Shown: piece by piece, positions 32,176 to 43,649 of the stretch
Layout of the letters: the number at the start of each line of letters is the position of its first letter
Numbering within the stretch: position 1 is the stretch's first letter
NCBI GenBank assembly: GCA_029204225.1
Contig: CM055108.1
Coordinates: 2,384,348-2,448,347 of the forward strand
Origin: Diphasiastrum complanatum
Lineage: Eukaryota > Streptophyta > Lycopodiopsida > Lycopodiales > Lycopodiaceae
Direction: 5' to 3'
DNA: 64,000 nt
The notes under the pieces: generated by a model
What the model saw: only the letters and a program-made list of their open reading frames with translations
Told to the model about the DNA's origin: nothing
Databases searched by the model: none
Made by a program: the position numbers and the translations under genes

Positions 32176-33885
32176 TAGGGACCGCATTAGGGACCGTAGA
32201 GGACTGTAGAAGTCAGAACCTCCCGTCGTGGCAGGAGAACCGCAGAGATCCAGAGAGGGACCGCATTAGGGACCGTAGAGTCTGTAGAGCGACCGCACAA
32301 GACCATAGAGGGACCGAATAGGACCGCAGAGGGACCGCACAGGACCGTAGAGGGACCGCACTAGGGACTGTAGAGGGACCGCATTAGGGACCGGAGAGGA
32401 CTACAGAGGGACCGCATAGGACCGCAGAAGACCACATAGGGACCGTAGAGGGTATCAGAGGACCACAGAGGGACCGCAGAACTGTAGAGGATCACATAGG
32501 ACCTTAGAGGGACCTAAGAGGACCACATTAGGGACCGTCTCAAAAAAAAAAAATTGGAAGCTCCATCCGCCGCAGTGGGTGGACCGTAGAGGCTCTCATA
32601 GGACCAGAGAGGGACCTCAAAGACCGTAGAGGGACCACCCGTCGTAGCGGGTGGACTGTAGAGGGACCGCAGAGGACCACAGAGGACAACAAAGAACCGC
32701 AAAGGGTCGCAGAGGACCGTAGAGGTTGTAGAGGAGGACCGCAGAGGTCGTAGAGGGTCGCAGAGGAGGATCTCAATTTTGGAGGCTCCACCCGCCACAT
32801 TGGGTGGACCGTAGAGGGTCGCAGAGGGACCTTTGAGGGTGGACCATAGAGGGTCGTAGAGGGACCGCAGACGGTCACAGAGGACCGCAGAGGGTCGTAG
32901 AGGACCGCATCGGGCCGCAGAGGACTGTAGAGGACCGTAGAGGACCACAGAGGACCGCATAGGACCGTAGAGGGTCATAGAGGAGGACCGTAGAGGTCGT
33001 AGAGGGTCGCAGAAGAAGATCACAAAGGTGGAGACTCCACCCGCCACGACGGGTAGACCATAGAGGGTCATAGAGGGACCGTAGAGGGTGGACCGTAGAG
33101 GGTCGCAGAGGACCGCAAAGGGTCATAGAGGACTGCATCGGATCGCAGAGGACCACATCGGACCGCAGAGGGTCGCAGAGGACCGTGGAGGGTCGTAGAG
33201 AACCGCAGAGGACTGTAGAGGGTTGCAGAGGACCGCAGAGGGTCGCAGAGGAGGACCGCAGAGGTCGTAGAGGGTCGTAGAGGACTGTAGAGGGTTGCAG
33301 AGGGACCTCAAAGGAGAGGACTGTAGAGGGACGTAGAGGGACAATAGAGGGATGTCAAAGGACCGTAGAGGGTCGCAGAGGAGGAATCGCAGCGGGTTGC
33401 AAAGGACTGCAGAGCACCGTAGAGGGTTGTAGAGGACCGCAGAGGGTCGCAAAGGAGGACCGTAGAGGATCGCAGAGGAGGATCGCAATTTTGGAGGCTC
33501 CACCCAGGTGGACCGTAGAGGGTCGAGAGGACCAGAGAGGGACCTCAAAGGACCGTAGAGAGTCGCAGAAGGACCGTAGAGATTGTAGAGGGTCATAGAG
33601 GAGCACATCAGACCATTAAAAGTGCTCGACAAGAGGTTTTCAATGGTACCCCACAATATCTACCCGCCACAGTGGGTGGACCGTAGAGGGTCATAGAGGG
33701 CCCATAGAGGGTGGACTGTAGAGGGTCGCATAGGAACAGAGGGGGACCTCAACGGACCGTAGAGGGTCGTAGAGGGACCGCAGAGGGTCGTAGAGGACTG
33801 CATCGGACCGTAGAGGACCGCATCGGACCATAGAGGACCATAGAGGGACCACATTAGGGACCGTAGAGGGACTACAAAGGACGGT
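32176..33885. repeat. Satellite-like array of GACCGYAGAGG units
   Basis: About 1.7 kb of variants of a 10-11-bp purine-rich unit (GACCGTAGAGG, GTCGCAGAGG, GACCGCATAGG). It is punctuated by CCACCCGYCRYRGYGGGTGG-like palindromes at about 32219, 32566, 32635, 32785, 33035, 33498 and 33660. A clean one has 7-bp arms CCACCCG and CGGGTGG (32635-32654). The minus strand stays open in several frames (Cys-Gly-Pro-Leu-Arg-Ser repeats) because the unit lacks stops, so these are not genes. Confidence 0.9.
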
Positions 33886-34133
33886 AACCTGTAGAAATGC
33901 ATTTCACACCCAAGGTGGTTGGAAAATCAGCCCAAACAAGTGTAGCCACACCCTCGTGGGGCTCCCTATTCAGAGTCAACTATGGCACAAAGTGGCTACG
34001 CATGAAACGTACGATTTTCTTTGATGCCCCCTGCAATGATTCAATCTTGCAATCCTTCTTAAATCCTCCAAAACAACACAAACTCTTCCTCGTGGTAGGA
34101 CATGCCTCTCTCTTGCATTCCAAAGGAAGTGTG

Positions 34134-35361
34134 TTAACTTTGATTCAAAGACGATAAAAAAGCTTTTGTGACACAAACAAACAACCAAAAGCAGTGTGGA
34201 CACTCATCAGAGATTTCCTCATCACTATGCATGCCGTCGTCATGTGGAGTGGGATCCGACGTGGTAGCATCAAGGCTACTTGCACAGTCACCTCTCTCAA
34301 TAGCAATGTCCAGGCGCTTTTTAGTTCTCAACTCTACATGATCTATGTGCCTTTTTGTTTTTGTTTTTGAGGCTGATCCTTGGGTTGGAAGTGGTGAGAG
34401 TATAGTTTTTCCCTTTTGGGATGTTTGCCATTCAAGGTTCAAGTCATTTTCACAGTTGTGTCTCTCACCCTTCGGGTAATCCAGCCACCAAGGACATCTA
34501 TTCACTTCCCAAGCTGTGATTCCCCAATCCTTCCACTCTATGGGGAACATGGATGTTGTGTTGTCAAAACTGTGCCTATCACATACCTCCACAAGCAATC
34601 GGTTGATAATATTTTCTTGCGTAAGGTGGTGCAAAAATCTATGACATTTACAATTACATTATAATGAGCGTCTTCCACATGAGAAGAAAGAATGTTTCAA
34701 CAACCACAAAACACTCCTCAAGAGATAGGTTTTCTCTATCAATTCTAGAGGTTGCCTGATCGAGTAGCCTCATAAAATTTTCATGTTCAAGCAATGCCAA
34801 ATTAACGTTACGTTATTGGGGCATCCATAAAGAAAAAATACATTGCATAAACTTGGAGTTTCCTTACTTGAAAACCAATTGAGCCAATATCACAATTGGC
34901 ACATTGTACCAAGGTTTGTGTTGGACCTTTCTTTCTATTCTCATTCTCTGCTTCCATCCAATATCTGTCTTGGATTGGCACATTCCTCAATAGTGTGGCC
35001 TTGTTAGATAGTCCAAATTTTTGCAACATGAACACGTCATTCGACAATGTGTGCAACACATGTACACGGGTCAACCTACAAACAAACCCATTGCATCGGG
35101 ACAAGGAACAACCTTACAAAACTGTGAAGTGTTGACACTAAAATGAAGTCCATATATGTTGATGGAATGGAGAGCAAGTATGAGCTTGCCTTCTTGAGAT
35201 CTGTTTGCCTCGATAAAAGTGCAATCCACCCTAACATGTCTTGCTTTATTCAATGGAAATTCTGAGCCAAAAAATGCGAGGAACTTTAGCACATCAGCTT
35301 GATCACGAACACTTGAGTGCAAATTATATTTAGAACCGGTCATTTTTTTGTGGCTGTTCAC
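34134..35361 (-). pseudogene. Unknown minus-strand gene, broken
   Basis: Frames 35361-35071 and 35104-34808 join through a shift near 35085 into one sense stretch of about 150 codons. It includes KARHVRVDCTFIEANR, VHVLHTLSNDVFMLQKFG and LVQCANCDIGSIGF. It stops matching a smooth frame at a GTAAGG donor-like site near 34874. A second piece (34634-34134) begins after a possible acceptor near 34640 and contains DWGITAWEVNRCPWW, then a basic and acidic tail. I do not recognise the family. The array at 32.2-33.9 kb lies downstream. It may be a host gene remnant or part of the same unusual element as the ORFs at 17.8-32 kb. Confidence 0.4.
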
Positions 35362-35399
35362 AAAAAGGCCTTGTTAGGAGGACTTACAACACCAACAAG

Positions 35400-35733
35400 A
35401 TCCAAAAACCAACAGAAAAAAGTCTTACTGTGAGGATTGTCTCAAGTCTTATTGTAACAATATATAGAAATACAACTATTATTGGCAATTGAGATTATGT
35501 TATTTCAAGAACCAAGTAGATACTTGCATCTATGATCGGTCAAGGATATGTTCTTCGAATTATAACATTTAGATTGGGTACCTTATATTACAATCATTCT
35601 TGATTTGAACCATTAAGGTCAGTTTATGCTAACAGACATTCAGAGTGCCAAAAACAAAAGACACTTCGCTACACAATGAAGAGTGATCGGTAACCTATTC
35701 ATTACGAGTATGTGTCATGACAATGTGTCATAC
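35400..35733. other. No gene seen
   Basis: AT-rich spacer between the unknown minus-strand gene and the hairpin repeat cluster. Confidence 0.4.
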
Positions 35734-36110
35734 GACCCCTGAAGACGTTTCAAATTTTCAACTGAACAAAATCAAAATTTCAACAAAAAAAAGGTCTTTA
35801 GACGTTGGCGCTGGACCCCTGAAGACGTTTTTTTTTTCTGATTTACAACCCAAGAAGCTCAAAATTTCAACAAAAAAAAAGTCTTCAGGGGTTCAGCGCC
35901 GGCGTTGGAGATGTTTTTTTGTTCATATTTTCAACTGAATAAGATCAAAATTACAACCGAAAAAAGGTCTTTAGGGGTCCAGCGCTGGCACTGGACCCCT
36001 AAAGACAGTTTTTTTTTCTAATTTACAACCCAAGAAACTCAAAATTTGAACCAAAAAAAGTGTTTAGGGCAAGACCCTTGAAGATGTTTTGTTTATCTGA
36101 TTCACAACCC
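35734..36110. repeat. Cluster of direct and inverted 80-90-bp repeats
   Basis: Blocks starting GACCCCTGAAGACG (35734, 35814) alternate with AAAATTTCAACAAAAAAAA-type stretches. Some blocks are inverted: GTCTTCAGGGGT at 35881 complements ACCCCTGAAGAC at 35816. A perfect 16-bp inverted repeat (35967-35982 and 35991-36006, arm GTCTTTAGGGGTCCAG) has an 8-nt loop. This region follows the coding end of the minus-strand copia element and may be part of its 3' end. Confidence 0.8.
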
Positions 36111-36114
36111 AACA

Positions 36115-37382
36115 AGTTCGATATGTTTCTCAAATAGACCTTTGTCTAAGGCCTTTGTGAAAATGTCAGCAACCATCTCCTTCGTTCCAATGAAAGTAGT
36201 CTACAACATCTTCTTGCCGATCAGATCCCTTATCAAGTGGTACTTGATTGCGATGTGTTTCGTCCTTGAGTGAAACACAGGATCCTTTGTCAGATGTATT
36301 GCGGATGTACTGTCCATCTGCAAGACCAGGTTCATTTCTCATTTCGTCGAGTTCGTTAAGGAACTGTTGAAGCCAAGTGATTTTGTTGGCCATCTTTGCT
36401 GCTGCTATGTGCTATGCTTTGTAGGATTATTGAACTAGAATGGTCTGCTTCTTGATGACCTAGAGAATTGCTGCTCCTGACACGATGGTGGGTCCTCCTG
36501 AGACACTTTTGCAGTCGTCCTTGAGAAATGCCCAGCTAGCATCACTATAGAAAAGCATCTGAAACCCTGCATCACGAGAATAACACAAACCAAAGTCATT
36601 CATTAACTGAAAGTATTGCAAAATTTGTTTCGCTATCTTCCAATGAGTTGAGCCTGGATTCGTACAGAATTAGCTCATCCTGAACACGACATAAACAATG
36701 TCAGGACATGTGTTATCTACAAGATACATCAGTGATCCGATCAGCTTCCTGTATGGTGTATGATTCATCAATTCTCTTTCTTCTTTAGTCTTCGAACAGT
36801 CTTCATTCATTAGGGCTATTCCTACAAGCATTGGAGTATTTTCTCCTTTGCAATTCAGCATCCCAAAATCCTCTAGGATTTTCTGGGTATATCTGGACTG
36901 ATGAAGGTACAATTTACCTCCCTCATAGTCTCTGTCAATCTGTAAGCCAAAATAGCATCTGGCTTCTCCCAAGTCTGCAATCTCGAAATGTTTCGAGATG
37001 TCATACTTCACCTCAGCAATAAGTTATTCACTTTTGTAGAGTATCAGAGTGTCACCACATTTACAACTACAATGATGATCTTTCCATCTGTAATTATTAC
37101 ATAAACATTGGAATCAATCATAAGTGACTTCAATCCTAAGAATTTCAGGGCTTGATCTTGTTTCTTATACCATTGTCGCGCTGATTGCTTCAGACCGTAG
37201 ATACTCCTGTGCATTTTGCATGCATAAGTTGGAAGTGAATTTGAAATGTAGCCTGGAGGTTGATCCATGTAGACTTCTTTGTCTAGCTCACCATGCAAGA
37301 ACGCTATCTTCTCATCCACGATGTGAATCCTAAGGTCATAAACAACTGCATATGCAAACACTAGACATAGGGACGAATGTTT
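36115..37382 (-). pseudogene. Host copia element, left part: RT and RNase H
   Basis: On the minus strand, RT appears at 37390-36670 (HGELDKEVYMDQPPGYISN, YGLKQSARQWYKK, DLGEARCYFGLQID, PYRKLIGSLMYL). RNase H remains go down to VADIFTKALDKGLFEKH near 36120. The YVDD motif near 37055 is degenerate (VVVNVV). The start of this piece continues the sequence ending at 41104: the reading frame resumes when the inserted element and one CATGA copy are removed. Stops in RNase H show that it was already dying or has since decayed. Confidence 0.88.
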
Positions 37383-37387
37383 CATGA
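37383..37387 (+). repeat. Target-site duplication CATGA, left copy
   Basis: CATGA directly precedes the 5' LTR of the inserted copia element. The identical 5 bp follows its 3' LTR at 41099-41103. Five base pairs is the usual copia duplication length. Confidence 0.9.
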
Positions 37388-38044
37388 TGTTGGAAATTAA
37401 GCCCACTGTTGTCTCCTTGGTGAATGACTAATTTCTATTTCATGATTCTTCCTACACATTTATTGATCTTTGATCGAGGGTCAGATGAAACCTATTTTTG
37501 GGTTTAAACTCTACTCATCTGATACCTGCAGCAATCAAAAACTTAGACAACTGCTGATCTCCAGCAAAGGGTAACCAATCCCATTATAATTTTAAGTTCA
37601 GATGCTAAGTTTAATAACCTGAAGTCATTGAAGACTTGGCCATCTTCAAGGACTTCCACAAACTTGCATTTCGAATAGTCTACAGAAATACACTGAGTGT
37701 CGCACAGTTTGCATTTTTTGCACTTTTCCGAAAAATGCAACACTTACCTTTGGTTTCTTTCGTTCAATTATTTCGAAGAAGTACACTTGTGCACAATTCA
37801 AAGGTTCAACTTTTTTTTTTTAATACCTTCAGCTTTTTTGCAAAATGCAAAGAGAGAGAAAAATTTCGAAGGTCATCTACTTTTCAAAGTTGAACTATTT
37901 TAGGGGAAAGCTGTGATTATCTTTAGCATAAGCTATCTATTAGACTATTTTTGCACCTAGCAGCCACTTAGAATGGGAGAGCTGTTCCACAATATTCTTG
38001 CTCTCTTCTCTGTTCTTGTTCTTCCTATCTCCCTTGCCCCATCA
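37388..38044 (+). mobile_element. 5' LTR of the inserted plus-strand copia element
   Basis: It starts TGTTGGAAATTAAGCCC after the target duplication and ends CCATCA before a primer-binding site. Length is 657 bp. Its last 138 bp match the 3' LTR at 40960-41098 with scattered differences (AGCTGTGATT against AGCTATGATT), so the insertion is not very recent. The upstream part has no counterpart in the 3' LTR. Confidence 0.8.
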
Positions 38045-38046
38045 AA

Positions 38047-38058
38047 TTGGTATTAGAG
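38047..38058 (+). other. Primer-binding site
   Basis: TTGGTATTAGAGC at about 38047 differs by one base from TGGTATCAGAGC, the initiator tRNA-Met primer site of plant copia elements. It lies two bases after the 5' LTR. Confidence 0.8.
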
Positions 38059-38111
38059 CTTAGTCCAAATATACCAAGAAATTTAAGTTTGTCCTATTTG
38101 TAACAGTTATC

Positions 38112-38920
38112 ATGTCTCATATAGATAACTCTTTATCTTCATCACACAGTGAAGCTAGAATCATTGACAAGCTCAATGGTTCTAACTTCTACATTTGGAA
38201 ATTGAAACTTAGAATGATGTTGATAGATAGAGTTTTTTGGGATGTAGTAGAAGGTGCAGACCTGAAACCAAAAGATGGTGATCAAGCGAAGGCCTGGAAG
38301 ATCAAAGATCAAAAGGCCTTAGCATGTTTCACACTCAATCTGGCCGACTCCCAAATATCTCACGTTACCACGTGCAAAACCTCTAAGGAAGCACTGGACT
38401 TGTTATCAAGTCTCAATGAGACTCACGATGTAACCACGAGATTACATCTTAGAAAGAAGTTCTTTACTCTTAGCATGTCTGATTCTACTGCCATCACTTC
38501 TCACATCAACAGCCTCAAGTTCCTGTTAGATCGGTTATCAACTATAAGATGTTCTATTTAAGATGATGATGCCATCATGACATTGCTTTCTTCTCTTCCA
38601 AAGTCCTATGAGCACTTTCTGGTGATGATCTCCACACAATCAGACCTCACCCTTCAAAAGGGTGATTGGTCATCTTATTCAAGAAGAAATGCGGAGAAAG
38701 ACTAGCAACCTGTCCATCAAAGACAAATCCATGGCTCTATACACCAAGAAGAAAGATCATTCCAAGGGCAAGAATCAGGTGCTACAACAACAGCAAAAGC
38801 CTCACACTCAAGGTGAGCATGGTGGATCGCACAAGAAGCTTTTCTATAGATATTGCAAAAGAGCTAATCACGACATCAAAGAGTGTCGCATTAGAATCTA
38901 CAATGAGGCAAAGAAGTAGC
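38112..38920 (+). pseudogene. Gag of the inserted copia element
   Basis: The ATG at 38112 begins MSHIDNSLSSSHSEARIIDK. UBN2 gag follows (GSNFYIWKLKLRMMLIDR, TTRLHLRKKFFTLSM). A TAA at 38559 interrupts it, and DDDAIMTLLSSLPKSYEHF then continues the same frame. The zinc knuckle near 38845 reads YRYCKRANHDIKEC, with the first cysteine replaced by tyrosine. Frame changes occur between. Gag coats the element RNA in the cytoplasm. The element lies inside another copia element in the opposite direction. Confidence 0.85.
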
Positions 38921-38999
38921 AACAACAGCGGCAGCCAGACTCCTCCAACACGGTTGAATTCAAGGACCAAGACACACACTTGTTAATGGCTTACAGCAA

Positions 39000-40922
39000 C
39001 AGCGAAGACTGTGATAGCCGGTACTGGACGGCGGCGCTACCCAATACATGACCTCTTGCAAGGAATGGTTTACGGAGTACACAGCTTACAGCAAAGACCA
39101 ATTTATCTACCTCGAAGATTCTAGCACCATACATGTGGAAGGCAAAGGAGCAGTGAAGATCAGCTTCAACAATGATCTGTCCATTTGTGTTCCTAATGTC
39201 CTTCATGTTTCTCAGTTGTCAAAGAACCTGTTCTCAGTCTCTAAGATAATTGATGAGACCTACACTGTTACTTTCTCATCTGAGTAGTGTTCAATACTCG
39301 AGGAAGATACTACTCTGACTACATGCACTAGAGTCGGAAATCTTTACGTACTCTCTAATTCAGTCGCATTAGTATCTCTAATGAAAATGTAAACGATAGT
39401 GTTGTTCTATAGCATAGTCGATTTGGACACTTGAATACAAGATCACTTTCTTATATGCTTTGTAATAATTTAGTTGATGGTTTGAATTTCCCGTCTTTAC
39501 TAGATAAGAAATCTTTCCCGTCTTTACTAGATAAGAAATCTTTCTTTTGTGAATCATGCATCTATGGGAAGCACTCAAGAAGCAAGTTTTCAAAATTACA
39601 TTCCATCAAAACAAAGCATATATTAGATCTTGTACATATAGTGATCTTTGTGGTTCAATGCCAAATCCATCCTTAGGAAATGCAATCTATTTTATAACTT
39701 TCGTAGATGATTACTCCAGATGGTCTATAGTCATGTTCATTAAGCACAAATCTGAAGCCTTTGAATGCTTCAAGAGATTCAATTTCGTCCTATTTTACGA
39801 TGTCGTGAAGTGGCAAGAAGCTATGGAAAGCGAGTACAACTCAATCAGACCTGGACACTGGTTGACTTCCCCACTCACAAGAGAGTTATCGACAACAAGT
39901 GGATCTTCAAGAAGAAGATCAACTCTAATGGTTTCATTGCCAAATGGAAAGCATGGCTGGTGGCTAAAGGATTCATTCAAGTCCAAGGAGTGGAATATCA
40001 AGAAATTTTCAGTCCTATCGATTAGAACTCTGATTGCGTTACCAGCCGCAGAAGACCTCAAAATGCACCAAATGGATGTCAAGACAACATTTCTCAACGA
40101 CAATGTCGAAGAGGAGCTGTACACCTTCGAACCAGAAGGATTTGAACTCAAAGCCAATAGCACAAAGTGTGCAAGCTGCACAAAGCAATATACGGTCTGA
40201 AACAGGCCGCAAGAGCATGGTTCGATAGAATCAACTCTTATCTCATTCAATTGGTATTTGTAAACAATTTAGCTAACTATAATGTTTATTCAAAGCATAT
40301 AGGCGCCACTTCAGTTCACATAGCTCTTTACGTAGATGATGCATTTATTTTGTCTAACAACACTTTTCTTCTGCACACTACTAAGAGTGATTTGTCAAAG
40401 GAATTTGACATGATTGATCTAGGAGTTGTCCATTCTTTGCTAGGAATTCACATTACTAGAAATAGACTTCAGAAGAAGATCTATCTTAGGCAGCAAGCAT
40501 ATCTAAAAGGCATTTTAGAAAAGTTTCATATGTGTGATTGCAAACCAATTGATACCCCAATGGATCTAAGTATTGTATTGACTAAACCTACTAGTGCTGA
40601 TTCTGATAGCGAAGTACTCAACATAGCGAAGTACCCTTATCATTCACTAATAAAATCTTTGATGTATGCAATGTTGTGTACTAGACCAGATTTAACATAC
40701 TCTGTTAGCACGTTAAGTCAATTCATGTCTAATCCTAGAATCTCTCATTGGAAAGCATTGATTGGACGATGGCTATCTTTGACGCCTGAGGAACTCGTGA
40801 TATCATATTGCTCTACCATTTATTTCAGAACTATACTTCACATTGAATCTGATTTCAATAGTACCACACACAAACCATCTCCAATCTCTTCGGTGGACTG
40901 TACTCTTGTCTTTAGAGTATGA
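39000..40922 (+). pseudogene. Pol of the inserted copia element
   Basis: The protease near 39025 has LDGGATQYMTS in place of LDSGAT. Pre-integrase (FGHLNTRSL) and integrase (SDLCGSMPNPSLG, FVDDYSRW) follow to about 39780, where the sequence jumps into RT, deleting the integrase C-terminal half. RT continues through KWIFKKKINSNG, YGLKQAARAWFDR and an intact LYVDDAFILS near 40330 to CTRPDLTYSVSTLSQF. RNase H is almost completely missing. Several frameshifts separate the pieces. A 27-bp in-frame tandem duplication (39490-39516, 39517-39543) repeats PSLLDKKSF in the pre-integrase region. Confidence 0.88.
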
Positions 40923-40939
40923 ATTAATTTTTAAGAGCC

Positions 40940-41098
40940 TGTTGGGCAATCAAATTGCATAAAGCTATGATTATCTTTAGCATAAGTTGTCTATTAGACT
41001 ATTTTTGCACCTAGCAGCCGATTAGAATGGGAGAGATGTTCCACAATATTCATGTTCTTTTCTTCATTCTCATTCTTCCTACCTCCCTTGCCCCATCA
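40940..41098 (+). mobile_element. 3' LTR of the inserted copia element, shortened
   Basis: It starts TGTTGGGCAATC and ends CCATCA immediately before CATGA. At 159 bp it is about 500 bp shorter than the 5' LTR. From 40960 it matches the end of the 5' LTR, while its first 20 bases do not match the 5' LTR start beyond TGTTGG. An internal deletion in this LTR is the simplest explanation. Confidence 0.75.
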
Positions 41099-41103
41099 CA
41101 TGA
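41099..41103 (+). repeat. Target-site duplication CATGA, right copy
   Basis: Identical to 37383-37387. It marks the right end of the insertion. Confidence 0.9.
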
Positions 41104-42660
41104 CAGGAGAGAAGGTCTCAACATAGTCAATACCATATCTTTGAGAAAACCCCTTTGCTACAAGTCTGGCTTTATATTTAGAAATATCTCCATTCAGTCC
41201 ATACTTCATCTTGTATACCTACTTGTATTTTACAGTCTTTCGCTTATCTGGTAATGGCTGCAATGTCCATACCTGATTTTTCTTCATGGATTCCATCTCC
41301 TTGTTCATGATTTGGATCCATTTGTCCTTCTTTGGACATTCAATTGCTTTCTTGAATGTCTGTGGTTCTCCACTAAATCCACAAAACTCTTCTGATGTAG
41401 AAGCTGAGCTGCCTGGCACAAATCTTGTTGGCGCTCTTCGCTCTCTTGTCAATCTTCTAGGAGATCCTGCTGGAACTGCAATGCTCTTGTCTTTATCTGA
41501 TCTGCTAGGCCCAGAACCATTTCAATTTTTAGGCATTGTAGCAGTAGGTTGGCTTGCGAATCTTTCTTTGTCTGATTCGTCACTCGAATGAGGTGCGACT
41601 CGAATATCTTTGTCTGAGTGTTCGTCCTCTACTCCCTTTGTCACAGTTGGTAGATCGTAGTACTATCTTCCAAGGACTTCATAACTGACAAGATCATCGT
41701 TGGCCATTGTTCTGCTCTCATCGAATTTGACGTCTCTGATTGCCTTCATTGTGTTTGTCTTTGGCATATAGACTTTGTAGTATGACGAATGATTGTCATA
41801 TCCTACAAGAAATCATTGTTTTGCATTCTCATCAGGCTTCTTTTGAAGCTTGTCAGGAACATGTGCATATGTTGCACAACCAAAGATTCAAATATGAGTC
41901 AGATTAGGTTTTCTACCCCACCATAATTTGTGTGGTGTCGTGTGAGGAACACCAGATTCTCTTGTCCTGTTCTAAATGTAAGCAGTTGTAGCTACTGCTT
42001 CAGCCCATAGCACTCTTGGAGCCTTCGAATAGGCCATCATGCACATAGTAGCTTCCATAAGAGTCATGTTCTTTCTTTCTGCAACACCATTGTGTTGCGG
42101 TGTATAAGATGCAGTTCTTTTGTGAATCATTCCATTTCAAAAATCAGTGAATCGGTTTGAGATGTATTCTTCACCCTGATCTATTCTGATCTGCTTCACC
42201 TTACATCATGTGCATCTTTCTGTCCAATTCACATACTCTATGAATTTGTCAAAAGCTTCTCAATGAATGAAGTAGACTCTGGCAAAGCAAATTTACTGTA
42301 ATCATCAATAAAGGTTATATAATATTTTGAGCCTCCTATTGAGATCATGTTGAAAGGTCCACAGATGTCTGAATGTACAAGCTCCAGAATCTTTGTAGTT
42401 CTATAGGAGTCTTTGACAAAAGGAGTCCGTGACATCTTACCCTTCATACATGCATCACAGGTCATTGAACTGGTTGCATTTGAGATGCTCACCCCTGTGA
42501 TTGCTCCATGATGGCTTGCTTGATATAGTGCCATTGAATTCATATGGCATAGTCTCCAATGCCATAGAGAATTTACGAATCATCATGGGTCTAATGTACT
42601 TGACTACTGGTCACTACCTGCTATATCATTCTTACAATCCTCCAGAAGGTATACAGACAC
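41104..42660 (-). pseudogene. Host copia element, right part: pre-integrase, integrase, RT start
   Basis: Read from 42660 leftwards on the minus strand: pre-integrase (WHWRLCHMNSM), a CxxC-type CDACMKGKMSRTPF, integrase (LVHSDICGPFNM, FIDDYSKFA, YTPQHNGVAERKN near 42090), its C-terminal domain (IFGCATYAHVPDKLQKK, VGYDNHSSYYKVYMP), an acidic linker, then RT start ([37 protein letters not shown]) down to ETFSPV at the insertion point. Stop codons are scattered. Gag and protease are not recognisable to the right. Together with 36115-37382 this is one element. Confidence 0.87.
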
Positions 42661-42689
42661 TACTGATCTACGTTATAGGTTAATACAAC

Positions 42690-43420
42690 ATTCAACAAAA
42701 TTGAACCAATGTGCGAAATTGATAAAAGGTGAATGAGATACACGAGCAATACCAGACAATAAATCATTCAAGATCATACAAACATTAAGAGTGATATGTG
42801 CATAATAGCTACAATATCATCTATTGATCCTCTTGATTTTGAATGTTGTATGACAGACCCACACAACGGATTAGAGTGAGAGAAGCGGCATTCTCCCACG
42901 AATAATGTCTCCCTTACTAGCGGATTTCTTGGATCTCTGTAGATCCTGCTTACAAAATTGTCTCGCTCACAAGCGGACTTCTATTCTGTAAATTTTCTAT
43001 CTGCTACTGTATGTATTTCATACATCTAGTAATTGCATACATTCAGAGTAGCATCTCTAATTAGATAGATTAAACAATCTATAACTAGTCATGGATTATA
43101 AGAGTGGTGGGTTAGGCACGTCCTAACTCTCTTCTGCTGACGTCATCATATCAGATCAAGGATTTGTACTTCATGGTACTTGTATGATCTTCCTGATCCT
43201 TTAGAGCGTGAAGGTCGAAAAAGTGTCGCAAAGATTTTTCGTGTCGCTTTGAGTCATTTGACTTTCGTATCATCTGACTTTCTCCTGTTGTGTCACGAAC
43301 ATTTTTCCTTTCGCGACCATTTTCGCTTTGTGTCTTTTCGTCAGGTTAAAAGACACGTATTTGTCTCTTTGCTTCATTTGCTGTTTGATTCACTTGGGTA
43401 ATCCTACCATGAACCTTGTA
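42690..43420. other. No gene seen; perhaps 5' end of the host copia element
   Basis: AT-rich sequence with a TGACGTCA palindrome at about 43138. It lies where gag and the 5' LTR of the minus-strand copia element should be, but no LTR border or primer site is visible. Confidence 0.3.
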
Positions 43421-43496
43421 TGACTATTTTCAAAGATGTGAGATTTGTCGAGTGGGGCACATGACAAGAGGAGACCTATTAAAAAAATCACAACAA

Positions 43497-43640
43497 TCCG
43501 ACCTCTTGCAAAGTGGGGATTAGATTTTGTGAGAGCTACTCATTGAGCCTCAAATAGTAGAAAGAATCACATTGTGGTTGTCATAGATTAGTACATCAAG
43601 TGGGTTTAGGCTAGGCCATGGCCAAGGACACAATAGACGA
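43497..43640 (+). pseudogene. Ty3/gypsy integrase fragment
   Basis: In one plus-strand frame with stops the sequence reads LAKWGLDFVRATH, then NHIVVVID and YIKWV. This is the start of the gypsy integrase core (pattern KWGLDFIGP, YIIVATDY, TKWVEA), including the first catalytic Asp. About 50 codons are recognisable, then nothing. It is an old fragment. Confidence 0.6.
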
Positions 43641-43649
43641 GGTGGAAAA

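Noticed and set aside
32176-33885. CRISPR-like array
   Set aside because: Units are about 10 bp, variable and without unique spacers, and the DNA is plant nuclear.
32514-33902. Several 80-185-codon minus-strand ORFs (Cys-Gly-Pro-Leu-Arg-Ser rich)
   Set aside because: They are translations of the short tandem array, open in several frames at once because the unit lacks stops.
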